From assembly GCF_002154575.1 (NCBI RefSeq), contig NZ_MUBA01000001.1, positions 1 to 47,919 of the forward strand: a stretch of 47,919 nucleotides of DNA, in the 5' to 3' direction. Each line of letters opens with the position of its first letter. Position 1 is the stretch's first letter. This document shows positions 1-10,764 of this stretch, piece by piece. This DNA comes from Streptomyces bobili. GTDB taxonomy: Bacteria > Actinomycetota > Actinomycetes > Streptomycetales > Streptomycetaceae. Position numbers and translations under genes: made by a program. The notes under the pieces were generated by a model that saw nothing but the letters and a program-made list of their open reading frames with translations, ran no database searches and was not told the origin of the DNA.

Positions 1-164
1 TCGGAGGCGGTGACCTCTCCGCCCATCTCGAGACGCAGCCGATCGCGAGACTGGAGGAGCTGATGGACAAGATGCGGAGCCTGCACGGAGCGGCCGGCGC
101 CGGCATCGACGGCGAGACGCGGCCTTCGCTGACGGAGCGGGACACCCAGCGGGACGCCCCCTAG
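1..164 (+). CDS. C-terminal end of an unidentified protein (partial)
   Basis: An open frame enters from the left edge and stops at a TAG at 162-164, giving about 53 residues that end ...TERDTQRDAP. The visible tail is hydrophilic and includes a charged segment (ARLEELMDKMRSLHG) that could be a short amphipathic helix. I do not recognise the family. A hairpin follows 56 nt after the stop, which fits a transcription unit ending here. Confidence 0.5.
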   Translation, partial: GGGDLSAHLETQPIARLEELMDKMRSLHGAAGAGIDGETRPSLTERDTQRDAP

Positions 165-219
165 GGCGGTGGGTGGTGGGCGGCGGGAAGTGGCGGAGCG
201 CCGACGTTGTCGCGCGACC

Positions 220-249
220 GGGCGGGCTCACCTTTCGGCGAGCCCGCCC
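220..249. terminator. Bidirectional hairpin terminator
   Basis: A perfect 10-bp stem (GGGCGGGCTC at 220-229, GAGCCCGCCC at 240-249) with a 10-nt loop lies between two converging genes. There is no clear U-tract, as is common for Streptomyces terminators. Confidence 0.6.
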
Positions 250-301
250 CACCGGCTCCACCGCGGAGCCGGACCCGTGTCACGTCGTCGGCGCCGCGTC
301 G

Positions 302-1777
302 TCAGCGCCGCGCTGTCAGCAGACCTGGCCGATAGGGCCACTGGCCGTAATCGCCGCCGGAGTTGGGGTCGCGCCCCTGGTAGAGGAACTGCAGGTTGCA
401 GGGATCGACGGTGAAGGTCTGATCGGCGCCGGCGCGGATCAGTTCGCCATGGCTGATGTCGTTGGTCCAGGTGGCACCGCTGTTGGCCTTGCCCGCGAAG
501 GGGTTGCTCTCGGTCGCGGCCTGGGGTGTCCAGGAGCCGTTCAGACTGGTGGCCGTGAACGAGCGGAAGTAGCGGCCCTGTGAGCCCCTCGCCTCGACGA
601 TCATGAGGTAGCGGTCCTGGCCCTGGAGCTTGTAGACCTGCGGGGCTTCGAACAGGTTGTCCGCCGTATCGCTCATGATCGTTGTGTAGGTCGAGCCGAA
701 ACTGCTCGGGAAGTTCCCGATCGGCATGCTGGCCCGGTAGATCTTGCCGTTGTCACCGGCGAAGAACAGGTACATGTTCTGGCCGTCGGCGATGAGCGTC
801 TGGTCGATGGGGCCGGTGCCGGAGCCGGTGATGCTTCCGGAGAAGAGCACCTGCTGTGCGGACCAGCCATTGGGGTTGGAGGGGTCGCTCGACGTCCGGT
901 AGGAGAAGGCGCTCCCACCTCCCCACTGGTAGGCCATCACCCAGATGTTCTTCGGCGCGAAGTAGAAGAGCGTGGGCGCCACGACGGAGTTCGACATCGT
1001 GTTCTGGCCGGCCGAGGCCATCTCCGACCAGTTGCTGAACAGGCCGAAGTTCATCGAGCCCCAGCCCGATCCCGCTCCCGAGCCGTGCGTCGTCGCATAG
1101 ACGAGATGCTTGCCGTTGTACGGGACGACGGTGAAGTCCTTGAGCGACGCCCACCCGGCCTTGGGCTGCGCCAGCGCGCCCGTCGAGGTCCAGCGGTAGG
1201 ACGACGGAAGAGCGCAGGTGCCGGGGGTGTCGCCGCCGGCCTTGACGAGCTGCCACTGCTGGTTGGTGCCGTCCCAGTCGTCGTACTGGACGATGTTCGC
1301 GTTGTCGGCGGTGGAGGCGCCTTGCACCTCCAGGGCCTTGCCGCTGTGGCGCGAGATGAGCCTTACGTAGCCGTCCGCGCTGTCGGCCAGCCGCCACTGC
1401 TGGTTGGTGGCGTTCAGGTCGGTCCACTGGACGATGGCGCCGCCGTTCGCGGTGGACCAGTTGTGGACGTCCAGCACCTTGCCCGACAGGCGGGACTTGA
1501 TGCGGTAGTAGCCGCCCCCGGAATCGACGAACTGCCACTGCTGCTGGCTCTGGTTGTTCCTGGTCCACTGGGCGATGCGGGCGCCGTCGCTGGTCGCCAT
1601 GTTGTAGAGGTCCAGGGCCTTGCCGCTGTTGCGGTTGACCAGCACGTACGAGGCGTTGGGGTCCACGGTCGCCGCCTCGGCCGGCTGGGCGCCGAGGAAA
1701 GCGGCCACAAGCAGCAGGGGCGCAAGGACGGCGAGTATCCGTCTTGGACGGACGAGAGACAGGGGCCGAAACCGCAT
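302..1777 (-). CDS. abfB: Secreted GH62 alpha-L-arabinofuranosidase with N-terminal RICIN (CBM13-like) module
   Basis: A 491-aa extracellular enzyme expected to release arabinose side chains from arabinoxylan. Residues 1-36 form a Sec signal peptide (basic start, hydrophobic core, cut after AEA). Residues about 37-180 form a ricin-type beta-trefoil with three QxW-type repeats (QQW at each). Residues about 188-491 are a GH62 five-bladed propeller. The family's acidic residues are recognisable as D214 (LKDFTVV), D325 (GPIDQTL) and E377 (LFEAPQV). The ATG at 1775-1777 was chosen because GGAGG lies 8 nt upstream and the signal peptide starts there; the frame stays open to 1927 but without a leader-like sequence. 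It is divergent from xlnA and probably co-regulated: a CGAA-TGT-TTCG box lies about 85 nt upstream. The order GH62, xlnA, esterase matches what I recall of the S. coelicolor abfB-xlnA locus. Confidence 0.93.
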   Translation of the reverse strand: MRFRPLSLVRPRRILAVLAPLLLVAAFLGAQPAEAATVDPNASYVLVNRNSGKALDLYNMATSDGARIAQWTRNNQSQQQWQFVDSGGGYYRIKSRLSGKVLDVHNWSTANGGAIVQWTDLNATNQQWRLADSADGYVRLISRHSGKALEVQGASTADNANIVQYDDWDGTNQQWQLVKAGGDTPGTCALPSSYRWTSTGALAQPKAGWASLKDFTVVPYNGKHLVYATTHGSGAGSGWGSMNFGLFSNWSEMASAGQNTMSNSVVAPTLFYFAPKNIWVMAYQWGGGSAFSYRTSSDPSNPNGWSAQQVLFSGSITGSGTGPIDQTLIADGQNMYLFFAGDNGKIYRASMPIGNFPSSFGSTYTTIMSDTADNLFEAPQVYKLQGQDRYLMIVEARGSQGRYFRSFTATSLNGSWTPQAATESNPFAGKANSGATWTNDISHGELIRAGADQTFTVDPCNLQFLYQGRDPNSGGDYGQWPYRPGLLTARR

Positions 1778-1860
1778 CAGAGGGCCTCCTTCGGAGGGTG
1801 GGGGGGTGAGGTGACCCCGATGAACCGCGGAGCGGATGTACCGGGGGACAGGGAAAATCT

Positions 1861-1873
1861 CGAATGTTTCGAA
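1861..1873. promoter_or_regulatory. CGAA(TGT)TTCGAA operator-like box upstream of abfB
   Basis: The sequence CGAATGTTTCGAA resembles the CGAAA-N-TTTCG type boxes reported upstream of Streptomyces xylanase genes. It lies about 85 nt upstream of the abfB start. The family match is from memory and the box is imperfect. Confidence 0.45.
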
Positions 1874-2214
1874 GAATTCCCGGATGCTTTGACGCCACAA
1901 GCTAGGAATGCGGAGCCCTCCGGTCAAGGCCTGTCACCGATCTGTCCACAAACAGCGCTTCGGCGACCCGGACACCGAGTCGATGGTCGTCGCGAGCGGC
2001 ACCGCCTCCGGCACTGTGGGCCTGACAAGCCGTCGAGCCGACCGGGACCGCTCTGGAGCGCGCGGATACTGCTCGCCATTCCCCGGTGTCCGGGCTGAGG
2101 AGAGAAGCCGAGTGGCCGGCGTCCGCACACTCGGGTCGACCCCCTCCCGGTGTCGACGCGACGGCATTCGGCGACGGCGGGAGCGGAGGTTTGCCGTCCG
2201 GCCCGTCGGATGCC

Positions 2215-2246
2215 AGAAACTTTCGAGTAGAAAACCGAAAGTTTTC
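2215..2246. promoter_or_regulatory. Paired CGAAA-N-TTTCG xylanase-type boxes
   Basis: Two half-matching boxes lie side by side: AGAAA-C-TTTCG (2215-2225) and CGAAA-G-TTTTC (2236-2246). Their start points are 21 bp apart, about two helical turns. Each matches the actinomycete xylanase consensus CGAAA-N-TTTCG with one mismatch. They probably bind a xylan-responsive repressor serving abfB, xlnA or both. Confidence 0.6.
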
Positions 2247-2258
2247 CTGCGGGGAGTA

Positions 2259-2276
2259 TTGACGATGCATCGTCAA
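2259..2276. promoter_or_regulatory. Perfect 18-bp palindrome overlapping a TTGAC -35-like hexamer
   Basis: TTGACGATGCATCGTCAA is perfectly self-complementary and sits 13 bp after the paired CGAAA boxes. TTGACG at either end could act as a -35 element, so a bound repressor would block the polymerase in either direction. Its distance to xlnA (about 500 nt) implies a long leader or a second, nearer promoter. Confidence 0.55.
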
Positions 2277-2345
2277 CACCTCAATCATCCCTGTCTGAGA
2301 AACCGGCCCCAGTTCGAAATGTCGAACCATGAGTCCTGGGTCATC

Positions 2346-2423
2346 AGAGCCGCACGACAGATCCACGCAGAGCCGCACGGCAGATCCACGTAGAGCCGCA
2401 CGACGGATCCGCACGACAGATCC
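2346..2423 (+). repeat. 23-bp tandem repeat array, about 3.4 copies
   Basis: Units start at 2346, 2369 and 2392. The consensus is AGAGCCGCACGACAG followed by ATCCACGC. The third unit is shortened, and a last partial copy (GCACGACAGATCC) runs to 2423. The first two units differ at only two positions, so the array is recent. It sits in the presumed xlnA leader. Confidence 0.75.
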
Positions 2424-2459
2424 GCGCACCACGGCACCTGCGCCACCCGTTTCCGGTGA

Positions 2460-4211
<1,752 letters not shown>

Positions 4212-4247
4212 TGGCACCTGCCATGAACGAAGGAAAGGGGTGAATCG

Positions 4248-5618
4248 ATGAACACCTACGGTGCGGCTTCCCCCGCCCCTCCACGACAACACCGCTGGTG
4301 GTCCCGAGTCGCCGCAGTGGTGGCGACGACCCTTGCGATCGGCATGCTCGCCGCGGTGAATCCGTCGCCCGCCGAGGCGGCGACGGTGGACACCAGTGCC
4401 TGGTACGTCCTGGTCAATCGCAACAGCGGCAAGGCGCTGGACGTCTCCGGCGCGTCCACCGCCGACGGCGCGCGGGTCAGCCAGCGGACGCGCGACGACG
4501 CAGCCAGCCAGCAGTGGCGGTTCGTGGACTCCGGCGGCGGCTTCTACCGCCTCAAGGCCCGGCATTCGGACAAGGTTCTCGACGTGGCCGGCGCCTCGAC
4601 CGCGGACGGTGCCGCCATCCAGCAGTGGGCCGACCACAGCGGGGCCAACCAGCAGTTCCGCCTGGCCGACTCCGACGGGGGCCACGTCCGGCTGATCAAC
4701 CGCACCAGCAGCAAGGCGGTGGAGGTACAGGGCGCCTCCACCGCCGACGGCGGCAACGTCGTCCAGTACACCGACTGGGGCGGCGCCAACCAGCAATGGC
4801 AGCTGGTCAGACTGTCGGCAGGTGGCGGCGGCGGATGCGGCAGCGCCCCGACCCTGGCGAGCGGTACGTACACGATGCAGAGCGGAGGCAAGAGCCGCAG
4901 CTTCATCCTCAGGGTTCCCGCCAACTACGACAACAGCCACCGCTACCGGCTGATCTTCGCGTTCCACTGGCGGGGCGGCACCGCCGGCGAGGTCGCCTCG
5001 GGCGGCACGAGCGGGAACGCCTGGTCCTACTACGGCCAACAGGAACAGTCGAACAACGGCGCGATCCTCGTCGCCCCCCAGGGCCTCGGCAACGGCTGGG
5101 CCAATGCGGGCGGTGAGGACATCACCTTCATCGACGACATGATCCGGCGAATCGAGGGCGGTCTCTGCGTCAACCCGGCGCAGCGCTTCGCCACGGGATT
5201 CAGCTGGGGCGGCGGTATGAGCTACGCCCTCGCCTGCAGCCGGGCGAACGTCTTCAGGGCCGTCGCCGTCATCTCCGGCGCCCAGATCAGCGGGTGCGAG
5301 GGAGGCACCCAGCCCATCGCCTACTTCGGAATCCACGGCGTCAGCGACTCCGTCCTCAACATCGCGCAAGGACGGTCCCTGCGCGACAGGTTCGTCAGCA
5401 ACAACGGCTGCACCGCGCAGAACCCGCGCGAGCCCGCGCCGGGCAGCCGAACGCACATCACCGTCACCTACGCGGGCTGCCGTGCCGGATACCCGGTCCA
5501 GTGGGCCGCCTTCGACGGAGGCCACCTACCCGGTCCGGTCGACGGCTCCTCCGGCGAGAGCGGCGTCACCACCTGGACCAAGGCAGAGATCTGGAGGTTC
5601 TTCGCACAGTTCCAGTGA
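4248..5618 (+). CDS. Secreted feruloyl esterase (CE1/PHB-depolymerase-like) with N-terminal RICIN module
   Basis: 456 aa. Residues 1-44 are a signal peptide (cut after AEA). Residues about 45-185 are a ricin-type beta-trefoil very similar to that of AbfB. A Gly-rich linker precedes an alpha/beta-hydrolase domain from about 195. The nucleophile is Ser319 in GFSWGGG; a late FDGGHLPG supplies the likely catalytic His. Secreted esterases of this kind release ferulate cross-links from arabinoxylan, consistent with its neighbours. AGGAAAGGGG precedes the ATG by about 8 nt. It forms the second gene of an xlnA unit that ends in a strong hairpin. Acetyl-xylan esterase or PHB depolymerase activity cannot be excluded from sequence alone. 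Confidence 0.88.
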   Translation: MNTYGAASPAPPRQHRWWSRVAAVVATTLAIGMLAAVNPSPAEAATVDTSAWYVLVNRNSGKALDVSGASTADGARVSQRTRDDAASQQWRFVDSGGGFYRLKARHSDKVLDVAGASTADGAAIQQWADHSGANQQFRLADSDGGHVRLINRTSSKAVEVQGASTADGGNVVQYTDWGGANQQWQLVRLSAGGGGGCGSAPTLASGTYTMQSGGKSRSFILRVPANYDNSHRYRLIFAFHWRGGTAGEVASGGTSGNAWSYYGQQEQSNNGAILVAPQGLGNGWANAGGEDITFIDDMIRRIEGGLCVNPAQRFATGFSWGGGMSYALACSRANVFRAVAVISGAQISGCEGGTQPIAYFGIHGVSDSVLNIAQGRSLRDRFVSNNGCTAQNPREPAPGSRTHITVTYAGCRAGYPVQWAAFDGGHLPGPVDGSSGESGVTTWTKAEIWRFFAQFQ

Positions 5619-5640
5619 CACACCCGCACACCCGCACCAA

Positions 5641-5673
5641 GGAGTGGAGCCAGGATCACCCTGGCTCCACTCC
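5641..5673 (+). terminator. Strong hairpin terminator of the xlnA-esterase unit
   Basis: A perfect 14-bp stem (5641-5654 with 5660-5673) and a 5-nt loop ATCAC starts 22 nt after the esterase stop. Confidence 0.85.
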
Positions 5674-5718
5674 GCCGACTTCAGGCTGGAGAAGAACCCA
5701 AGTCTGGCCGGCCCGACC

Positions 5719-5737
5719 CGAACCTGGGATCGGTAGG
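5719..5737 (+). promoter_or_regulatory. 19-bp motif identical to one at 12159-12177
   Basis: CGAACCTGGGATCGGTAGG lies 26 nt upstream of the DUF3592 gene. The same 19 bases occur upstream of the 143-aa gene on the other side of the CHAT cluster, in the same orientation. Flanking bases are not alike, so this is a short selected element, perhaps a promoter core or activator site. I do not recognise a known sigma-factor consensus in it. Confidence 0.55.
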
Positions 5738-5763
5738 AGTCCCGGCAGCGAGAGCCTCGCCGC

Positions 5764-6639
5764 ATGGACCTGCAGAAGATGCTCGGGCTGTGGTGGACGG
5801 TGCCCGCGGGGCTGGCGTTGGTGGGTTATGCGTGCTCGCTGGCCGGTCTGACCCGGCCGCAGCGGGCGGTGTGGGTGACGGCTCGGGTCGTGGAGGTGCA
5901 TCCGCCGGGACACGGTGAGTCGGGGGAGCACGGGATACCGGTGACGATCGAGTACCAGGACCCGGGCACCGGGCGGGAGTTCAGGCTGCGGCACGAGAAC
6001 AGGCGCGGCGACCGGGTGCAAGTGGCCTGGGTGGGGCAGGAGTTCCCGGTCCGGTTTCCGCGGCGACGGCCGGAGCGGTTCCACCTCATGCTGGACAGCG
6101 AGGGGCGGACCTCCGGGACCGGCGGGCCGAACTGCATGGTGATCCTGCTGGTGTTGGGACTGGTCGTCCAGTCGTTCTTCGTGTGGGGCTGGCAGTGGGG
6201 GCTGATCTGCGTCGGTGGCCTGCTGCTCCTCGTCGTCGCGTTGAGCCGGGACGGCGAGCACGCCCGCGCCCGCGCCGCCCAACTGGCCGAGGGCGTCACC
6301 GTCCAGGGCCGCGTGGTCGCCGTCACCAGGGACGTCTACACCGACGGCGAGGGCAGCGAGAGCGTCAGCCACGCCTCCGTCGTCGCCTTCACCACCCACG
6401 AGGGCGTCGAGGTCACCGCGCTGTGCGCGCAGGGCATCCGGAACATCGCCGGATCCCTCGGCCGTGACATCCCCCTCCGTTACGCGCCCGCCGACCCGTA
6501 CCTCCTCACCGCCGACCCCGACCACGAACACCGTGAGCGCACGTCGAACAACAGGTTCGTCACCACCCTGCTGGTCACCGGGATCGCCGCGATCGGGGTG
6601 GGCGGCTACTGCCTCCACCACCCCTGGCCCCTCACCTGA
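5764..6639 (+). CDS. DUF3592-like membrane protein
   Basis: 291 aa. A first membrane helix lies near residues 10-30. A beta-rich soluble domain follows (WVTARVVEV...TIEYQDPGTGREF), then a helix pair around 122-162. A second copy of the beta domain follows (VTVQGRVVAVTRDVY...), and a last helix lies near 263-281. The pattern of a helix followed by V-x-A/G-R-V-V strands is that of DUF3592 proteins, whose role is unknown. The gene converges on the CHAT operon, and their 3' ends overlap by 8 bp. The 19-bp motif upstream is shared with the gene at 12239, which links it to the CHAT cluster. No strong ribosome site is visible. Confidence 0.75.
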   Translation: MDLQKMLGLWWTVPAGLALVGYACSLAGLTRPQRAVWVTARVVEVHPPGHGESGEHGIPVTIEYQDPGTGREFRLRHENRRGDRVQVAWVGQEFPVRFPRRRPERFHLMLDSEGRTSGTGGPNCMVILLVLGLVVQSFFVWGWQWGLICVGGLLLLVVALSRDGEHARARAAQLAEGVTVQGRVVAVTRDVYTDGEGSESVSHASVVAFTTHEGVEVTALCAQGIRNIAGSLGRDIPLRYAPADPYLLTADPDHEHRERTSNNRFVTTLLVTGIAAIGVGGYCLHHPWPLT

Positions 6640-7882
6640 CGATGCAGGTCAGGGCCGCCCAGAGGAGGGGCGAGTGCTCGATCCGGCCGTCGGCGCGCCA
6701 CCGGTCGAGCTGCTGGCGCTGCCAGGCGCCGAGACGGCGGACCGGGTCGTGGTCCTCGTGAGCCGCGTCCACGGCGACCACGGCCTCCGTGAGTGGCCGT
6801 ACGGACTGAGGCAGACCGGCCAGGCGATGGAAGGCGAAGCTGGTGGGGAGCGCCCAGCGGGTGGCGGTGACCAGCTGGGCGCCGTTGTGGATCATCGCCG
6901 TCGCCAGGCCGAAGGACTCGGCGAAGCGGAGATCGCCACCGCTCTCGCAGGCGATCAGCGCGACGCGCGGCGGCGCGGGCCAGAGGTGAGCGCCCGGCAC
7001 GCCATCCGCGCGCAGCGGGAGCGTGCCCAGAAGAAGGTCCTTGGCGGACAACGGGCGGTGGGTACGAACCGGTTCGGTCATCCCCGTGGTCTCCGGGCCG
7101 CAGCACAGGTGGAGGGTGACGTCCTCGCTCTGCCCGCCCTCGACGGGGGCGCCGCTGACGTGACCGACGTACATCAGGCGACGGGCCCCCTTGCGCAGCG
7201 CCTCGCCCAGCCAGTCACGGTCGAGGTCGGTGCGGCGGAAGGCCTCGGCGGGGGTGGCGACGGACGGTACGACGGTGCCCGCGTCGAGCCTTCGCTGTAC
7301 GAGGGACAGCAGTGCCGGGTCCGAGCCGGGCTGCCCCAGGACCGATCCGAGCGGGGAGTCGGCGCGGAAGCCGGGGACGCGGGGGTCCAGGACGAGAACC
7401 ACGGCGTCCGGGTCCGGGTCCGGGTCCTGACCGGTCGGGGTGGTGCCTGCCTGTCGTAGCGATGCCGGTGCCGTGGTGGCGATGTCCACGAGGTCGATCA
7501 GCCGTACGTCGCTGTCGTCACCGTCCACGGCGAGCAGCTCCCACGGGACCTGGGCGACCCGGGGCGACGGCTGGAGGCGCATCAGCGGACGGCCCAGGTG
7601 GGCGGACACCTGGCGGATCTGGTCGGTCAGGCCCGGCGGCCACAGCACCTCGGCCAGCATGCGGGAGAGCCGGCGCTCCTTCTCGTACGTGGCCAGTGCG
7701 CCGGACTCGAACGCGCGCCGCATGCCTTCCGTGCCGCCGCCCGGCAGTTCGGCGGCCAGCGCGCGGACGGCCTCGTCCACGTCCGGCCCCGGGGCGTACC
7801 CGGTGCCGAAGCCCTGGGCGCCACGGGCCCACGTCCAGGTCATGTGCAGGTCACCGGCGTCGGCGAGGCGGACCTGGACCAC
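6632..7882 (-). CDS. CHAT-domain caspase-like protease
   Basis: 416 aa. The N-terminal ~150 residues include a conserved stretch (RLQPSPRVAQVPWELL) typical of CHAT proteins. The C-terminal half is the CHAT fold (clan CD cysteine peptidase, caspase/separase relatives). The catalytic dyad is visible as His241 in YVGHVSGA and Cys312 in LIACESGGD. The downstream FGLATAMIHNGAQLVTATRW matches the family pattern of a Gly-Ala strand followed by a Trp. It is the last gene of a four-gene unit, 17 nt after the TPR gene. The assumed start is GTG with no clear ribosome site; an ATG 13 codons later is an alternative. CHAT proteases often act on a partner coded next to them, and the TPR protein is the obvious candidate. 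Confidence 0.85.
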   Translation of the reverse strand: MVQVRLADAGDLHMTWTWARGAQGFGTGYAPGPDVDEAVRALAAELPGGGTEGMRRAFESGALATYEKERRLSRMLAEVLWPPGLTDQIRQVSAHLGRPLMRLQPSPRVAQVPWELLAVDGDDSDVRLIDLVDIATTAPASLRQAGTTPTGQDPDPDPDAVVLVLDPRVPGFRADSPLGSVLGQPGSDPALLSLVQRRLDAGTVVPSVATPAEAFRRTDLDRDWLGEALRKGARRLMYVGHVSGAPVEGGQSEDVTLHLCCGPETTGMTEPVRTHRPLSAKDLLLGTLPLRADGVPGAHLWPAPPRVALIACESGGDLRFAESFGLATAMIHNGAQLVTATRWALPTSFAFHRLAGLPQSVRPLTEAVVAVDAAHEDHDPVRRLGAWQRQQLDRWRADGRIEHSPLLWAALTCIVR

Positions 7883-7899
7883 CGGACGGTTCGGGTCGG

Positions 7900-9552
7900 T
7901 CAGATCGTCGGCGGACAGAACGGCACCTCTTCCTCGCTCACGATCCGCCGGTGATAGCGGAACTCGGCTGCCTGGACGTACTCCTGGAGCGCGGTACGGC
8001 CGCCCGTCTCCGCCGACATCACGATCTTCGGTGGCGGTGCGACCCGCAGGCCGACGGAGGCGGCGGCCTCGGCCGCGATGCCGCCCAGCGTCAGGGGAGC
8101 GTCGTCATCGGGGGCGTACGTCTTCATGGCGGCGTCCGGGAAGACCGCCGCCGCCTTGTCGGCGGTGGACGTACGGCTCAGCGTCAGGGAGGCGCCCGCG
8201 CACCGGTGTTCCACCAGCTCGAAGATCAGCCCCTGGTCGTTGCTGCGGAGGGCCAGACGGAAGACCAACTGCATGGCCTCGTCGGCCAGTCGGAGCCACT
8301 GGCTGCGGGCGTGGGCGGTGGCGAAGTCGTAGCGGGCCGCTTCCAGCGTCAGGGCGGCGGGCAGGGCGAGGGAGAGCGCGTTGGCCAGCGAGGTGCGTTC
8401 GTGGCCGCCGTGGTCGGTCCGGTTCAGGTTGTCCTCAAGGGTTCGCGCCAGCATCAGGTCCACCTGGGCGCACCGCTCGTACACCCCGCGTTCCTGGTAC
8501 ACGTCCCGCGCGCCCTGGGCGAGCCGCTTCATCTCGTCGGTGTCGCCCCGCTCGTACGCGTGCCGGGCGCCCATCAGCATGGTGTCGGCTGCGGCGATCG
8601 CGGCACCGACCTGCTGGAAGCGGGCCAGGCTGGACGCCGTCAGAGCGGCAGCACCGGCCGCGTCCCCGCGGTGTGCGGCGATGGCGGCACGGGCTTGTTC
8701 ACAGACCGCCAAGTCCTCTGCCTGACCCTGCCGTTCGAAGATCTCGGCGGCCTCCGCGTACAGCTGCTCCGCGCGGTCGAGGTTGCCGGCCTGCAGCGCC
8801 GCGTACGCCCGGTGGGAGAGCACCTGTTGGCGCCCCGCGTGGTGGCCCAGGCTCAGATAGGCCTCCTCCGCGCGGGCGAAGTAGTCCTCCGCCTGTTCGA
8901 ACCGCACGGTAGAGGCGCAGACGACCCCCAGACAGTCCAGCAGATACGGCTCGGCCGGCGGCGCGTCGGTCAGCAGCGCGCAGGCCAGTTCCTCGGCCGC
9001 GCCCCACGCGCTGCGGTCCATCAGCAGATGCACCCGGCCCAGGCCGATCTCGGCGGTGCGCAGACCCTCGCGGTCGTCGAACTCCGACGACAGGGCCGTC
9101 GCCTCGTCCATCGCCTCCTGCGCCTCGTCCAACTGCCCGGTCCTGCGCAGCAGTTCGACCCTGGCCAGCAGTGTCTTCAACAGGACCTCCTGCCACAGCC
9201 GGCGGCCGTTCGGTCCCATCGGCACGGACGCGATGCCCCGCACCAGATCGAGGGACCGCCCGACGGACAGGGCGGCCCCGGGCAGATCCGTGGCCGCGAG
9301 CTGAACCGTCCCGATGTCGGACAACAGGTGCCCGCGCAGAAGTCGTACGTCGGGAGAGTCCTCCAACGACTCGGCCACGTCGAGCAGTTCGCCGTAGACG
9401 GCCAACGCCGCTGGGAGGTCCGGGGTGAGTTGATGGCGTTCGGCGAGCGCGAAGCCGCTGTCGAAGGGCTCGCCGTAGCTGAGCCCCGCCGCCTGTCCTT
9501 CCTGTTCCGCTGCGACCTCCGGGGCTCCTGGGTCTTCCGAGTCTTCCGGCAT
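7900..9552 (-). CDS. TPR-repeat protein, partner of the CHAT protease
   Basis: 550 aa, mostly helical, with repeated helix pairs from about residue 40 to 400. Examples are AEDYFARAEEAYLSLG, AEQLYAEAAEIFERQG and the A-rich repeats around residues 230-330, which match tetratricopeptide spacing. The N-terminus is acidic. The last ~100 residues are not TPR-like. TPR proteins next to CHAT peptidases often serve as sensor, scaffold or substrate. The gene starts 3 nt after the stop of the 402-aa gene, so translation is probably coupled. No signal peptide or membrane segment is seen, so it should be cytoplasmic. Confidence 0.8.
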   Translation of the reverse strand: MPEDSEDPGAPEVAAEQEGQAAGLSYGEPFDSGFALAERHQLTPDLPAALAVYGELLDVAESLEDSPDVRLLRGHLLSDIGTVQLAATDLPGAALSVGRSLDLVRGIASVPMGPNGRRLWQEVLLKTLLARVELLRRTGQLDEAQEAMDEATALSSEFDDREGLRTAEIGLGRVHLLMDRSAWGAAEELACALLTDAPPAEPYLLDCLGVVCASTVRFEQAEDYFARAEEAYLSLGHHAGRQQVLSHRAYAALQAGNLDRAEQLYAEAAEIFERQGQAEDLAVCEQARAAIAAHRGDAAGAAALTASSLARFQQVGAAIAAADTMLMGARHAYERGDTDEMKRLAQGARDVYQERGVYERCAQVDLMLARTLEDNLNRTDHGGHERTSLANALSLALPAALTLEAARYDFATAHARSQWLRLADEAMQLVFRLALRSNDQGLIFELVEHRCAGASLTLSRTSTADKAAAVFPDAAMKTYAPDDDAPLTLGGIAAEAAASVGLRVAPPPKIVMSAETGGRTALQEYVQAAEFRYHRRIVSEEEVPFCPPTI

Positions 9553-9555
9553 GGG

Positions 9556-10764
9556 CTAGAAGTCCTCCTCCACGGCTGTGGCAGCCGCGATCTCGGCGAG
9601 GAACGGGTCCGGGTGTGCGGCCTCGCTGCCGTGCGGCGTCGCCGCGACGCCGAGCCGGTGCCGGGCCAGGGCTCGTACCGCCTCACGTGCCGCACCGTCA
9701 TCGGCACCCGGTCCCGGGTCGAAACCCGGCAGCAGGATGCCCACGTCGATGCCCGGTGTGGCCGAGGCCGGGATGTCCAGGTCGGCCCGGCCGGTCCATA
9801 CGTCGTCCCGCCTGGCCAGCGGAACGCGGTTCGGTGGGCTGCCGTCCACGCGGACCTCCGCCGCGAGGTGCACCCCGCCCGTGGGTGCCGCGATGTCGGC
9901 GACGACCTCGACCTCGATCCGCCGCCCGGCGCCGAGCGCGTACGCCGTCCAGGACACGGCGTCCTCGGCCGCGTCGACGAAACCGGGAGGATAGCGGCAC
10001 CAGTCGTTGGTCCCCGAACCCCGGGCGATCACGCGGCCGGTCGCGGTGCGGAGATTGCCTGCCGCGAGGGCGAACTCCTGCCGCCGTACGAAGAGTTCGG
10101 TGAGGTCGAGCGGTGTGGTGGTCGGCCTGTGGTCCTGTTCCAGGGCCGATCGGAGGCGCCGTAGCGCGTCCCCGTACAGCCCGGCGTTGTCGGCCGCGTC
10201 GTCGATCAGCCGTAGGACACGGTCCAGTTGGCGAGGCGGGGCCGCGGACTGCCGCCAGCGGATCAGCGGGTCGAGCGCGGCCAGGTGCTCCTCCAACAGT
10301 TCGGCACCCTCCACCTCCCCTGACTCGTCGAGGAGTTGCTGGCACTCGTGGGTCAGTGCGGCCAACTCAAGCGCCAGCACGTCCGGTTCGAGGGCGGGAA
10401 TGCCGTCCAGATACGACGTCGGCCACCAGCGGGCCGCCCAGTGCCCGAGGGCGAGGCGGGCGGCAGCCTCGGCGAGAGCGGTCGGCTGCTCGGGCAGCGT
10501 CAGCTCGTCGGCCGGCGTTCCCGACGCGACGGCGTCGACAGCGGCGGCCGTACGCTCGCCGTAGACGGCCCACAGCCACTGCTGGGCCTGCCCCACGTCG
10601 TGGATCTCCGCTGCCGGCAGACCTGTCGGGCCGAGGACGGGCCAGGTCAGGACGGCGCCCGCGACGTCGAGAACGGCCCGGGTGAACGTGGGACCGGCGG
10701 AGGGTCCCGCGATGCGTAGGGTGCGGTCCTCGGCCCACGTGATGAAACAGCGACGTTCAGGCAT
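9556..10764 (-). CDS. Unknown protein in CHAT operon (402 aa)
   Basis: I do not recognise a named family. The start MPERRCF is set by GGAG 7-8 nt upstream and by a TGATG junction: the A of the ATG is also the last base of the upstream stop. The first ~100 residues mix strands and helices. The middle (about 95-250) is helical with Leu/Ala heptads. From about 265 there is a beta-rich stretch (RIEVEVVADIAAP...VHLAAEVRVDG...VDVGILLPGFDPGPG) that looks like a small beta-sandwich. The C-terminus is helical and acidic. Its packing in the operon implies a role in the same system, perhaps as a sensor or assembly factor. Confidence 0.7.
   Translation of the reverse strand: MPERRCFITWAEDRTLRIAGPSAGPTFTRAVLDVAGAVLTWPVLGPTGLPAAEIHDVGQAQQWLWAVYGERTAAAVDAVASGTPADELTLPEQPTALAEAAARLALGHWAARWWPTSYLDGIPALEPDVLALELAALTHECQQLLDESGEVEGAELLEEHLAALDPLIRWRQSAAPPRQLDRVLRLIDDAADNAGLYGDALRRLRSALEQDHRPTTTPLDLTELFVRRQEFALAAGNLRTATGRVIARGSGTNDWCRYPPGFVDAAEDAVSWTAYALGAGRRIEVEVVADIAAPTGGVHLAAEVRVDGSPPNRVPLARRDDVWTGRADLDIPASATPGIDVGILLPGFDPGPGADDGAAREAVRALARHRLGVAATPHGSEAAHPDPFLAEIAAATAVEEDF

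Noticed and set aside
6632..7882. Frameshift or broken CHAT protease
   Set aside because: The frame is continuous and both catalytic residues and the Gly-Ala strand are intact.
7312..10164. 950-aa plus-strand open frame across the CHAT operon
   Set aside because: It runs antisense to the CHAT and TPR genes and is low-complexity Arg/Gly/Pro/Val sequence; the minus-strand frames carry the recognisable motifs.
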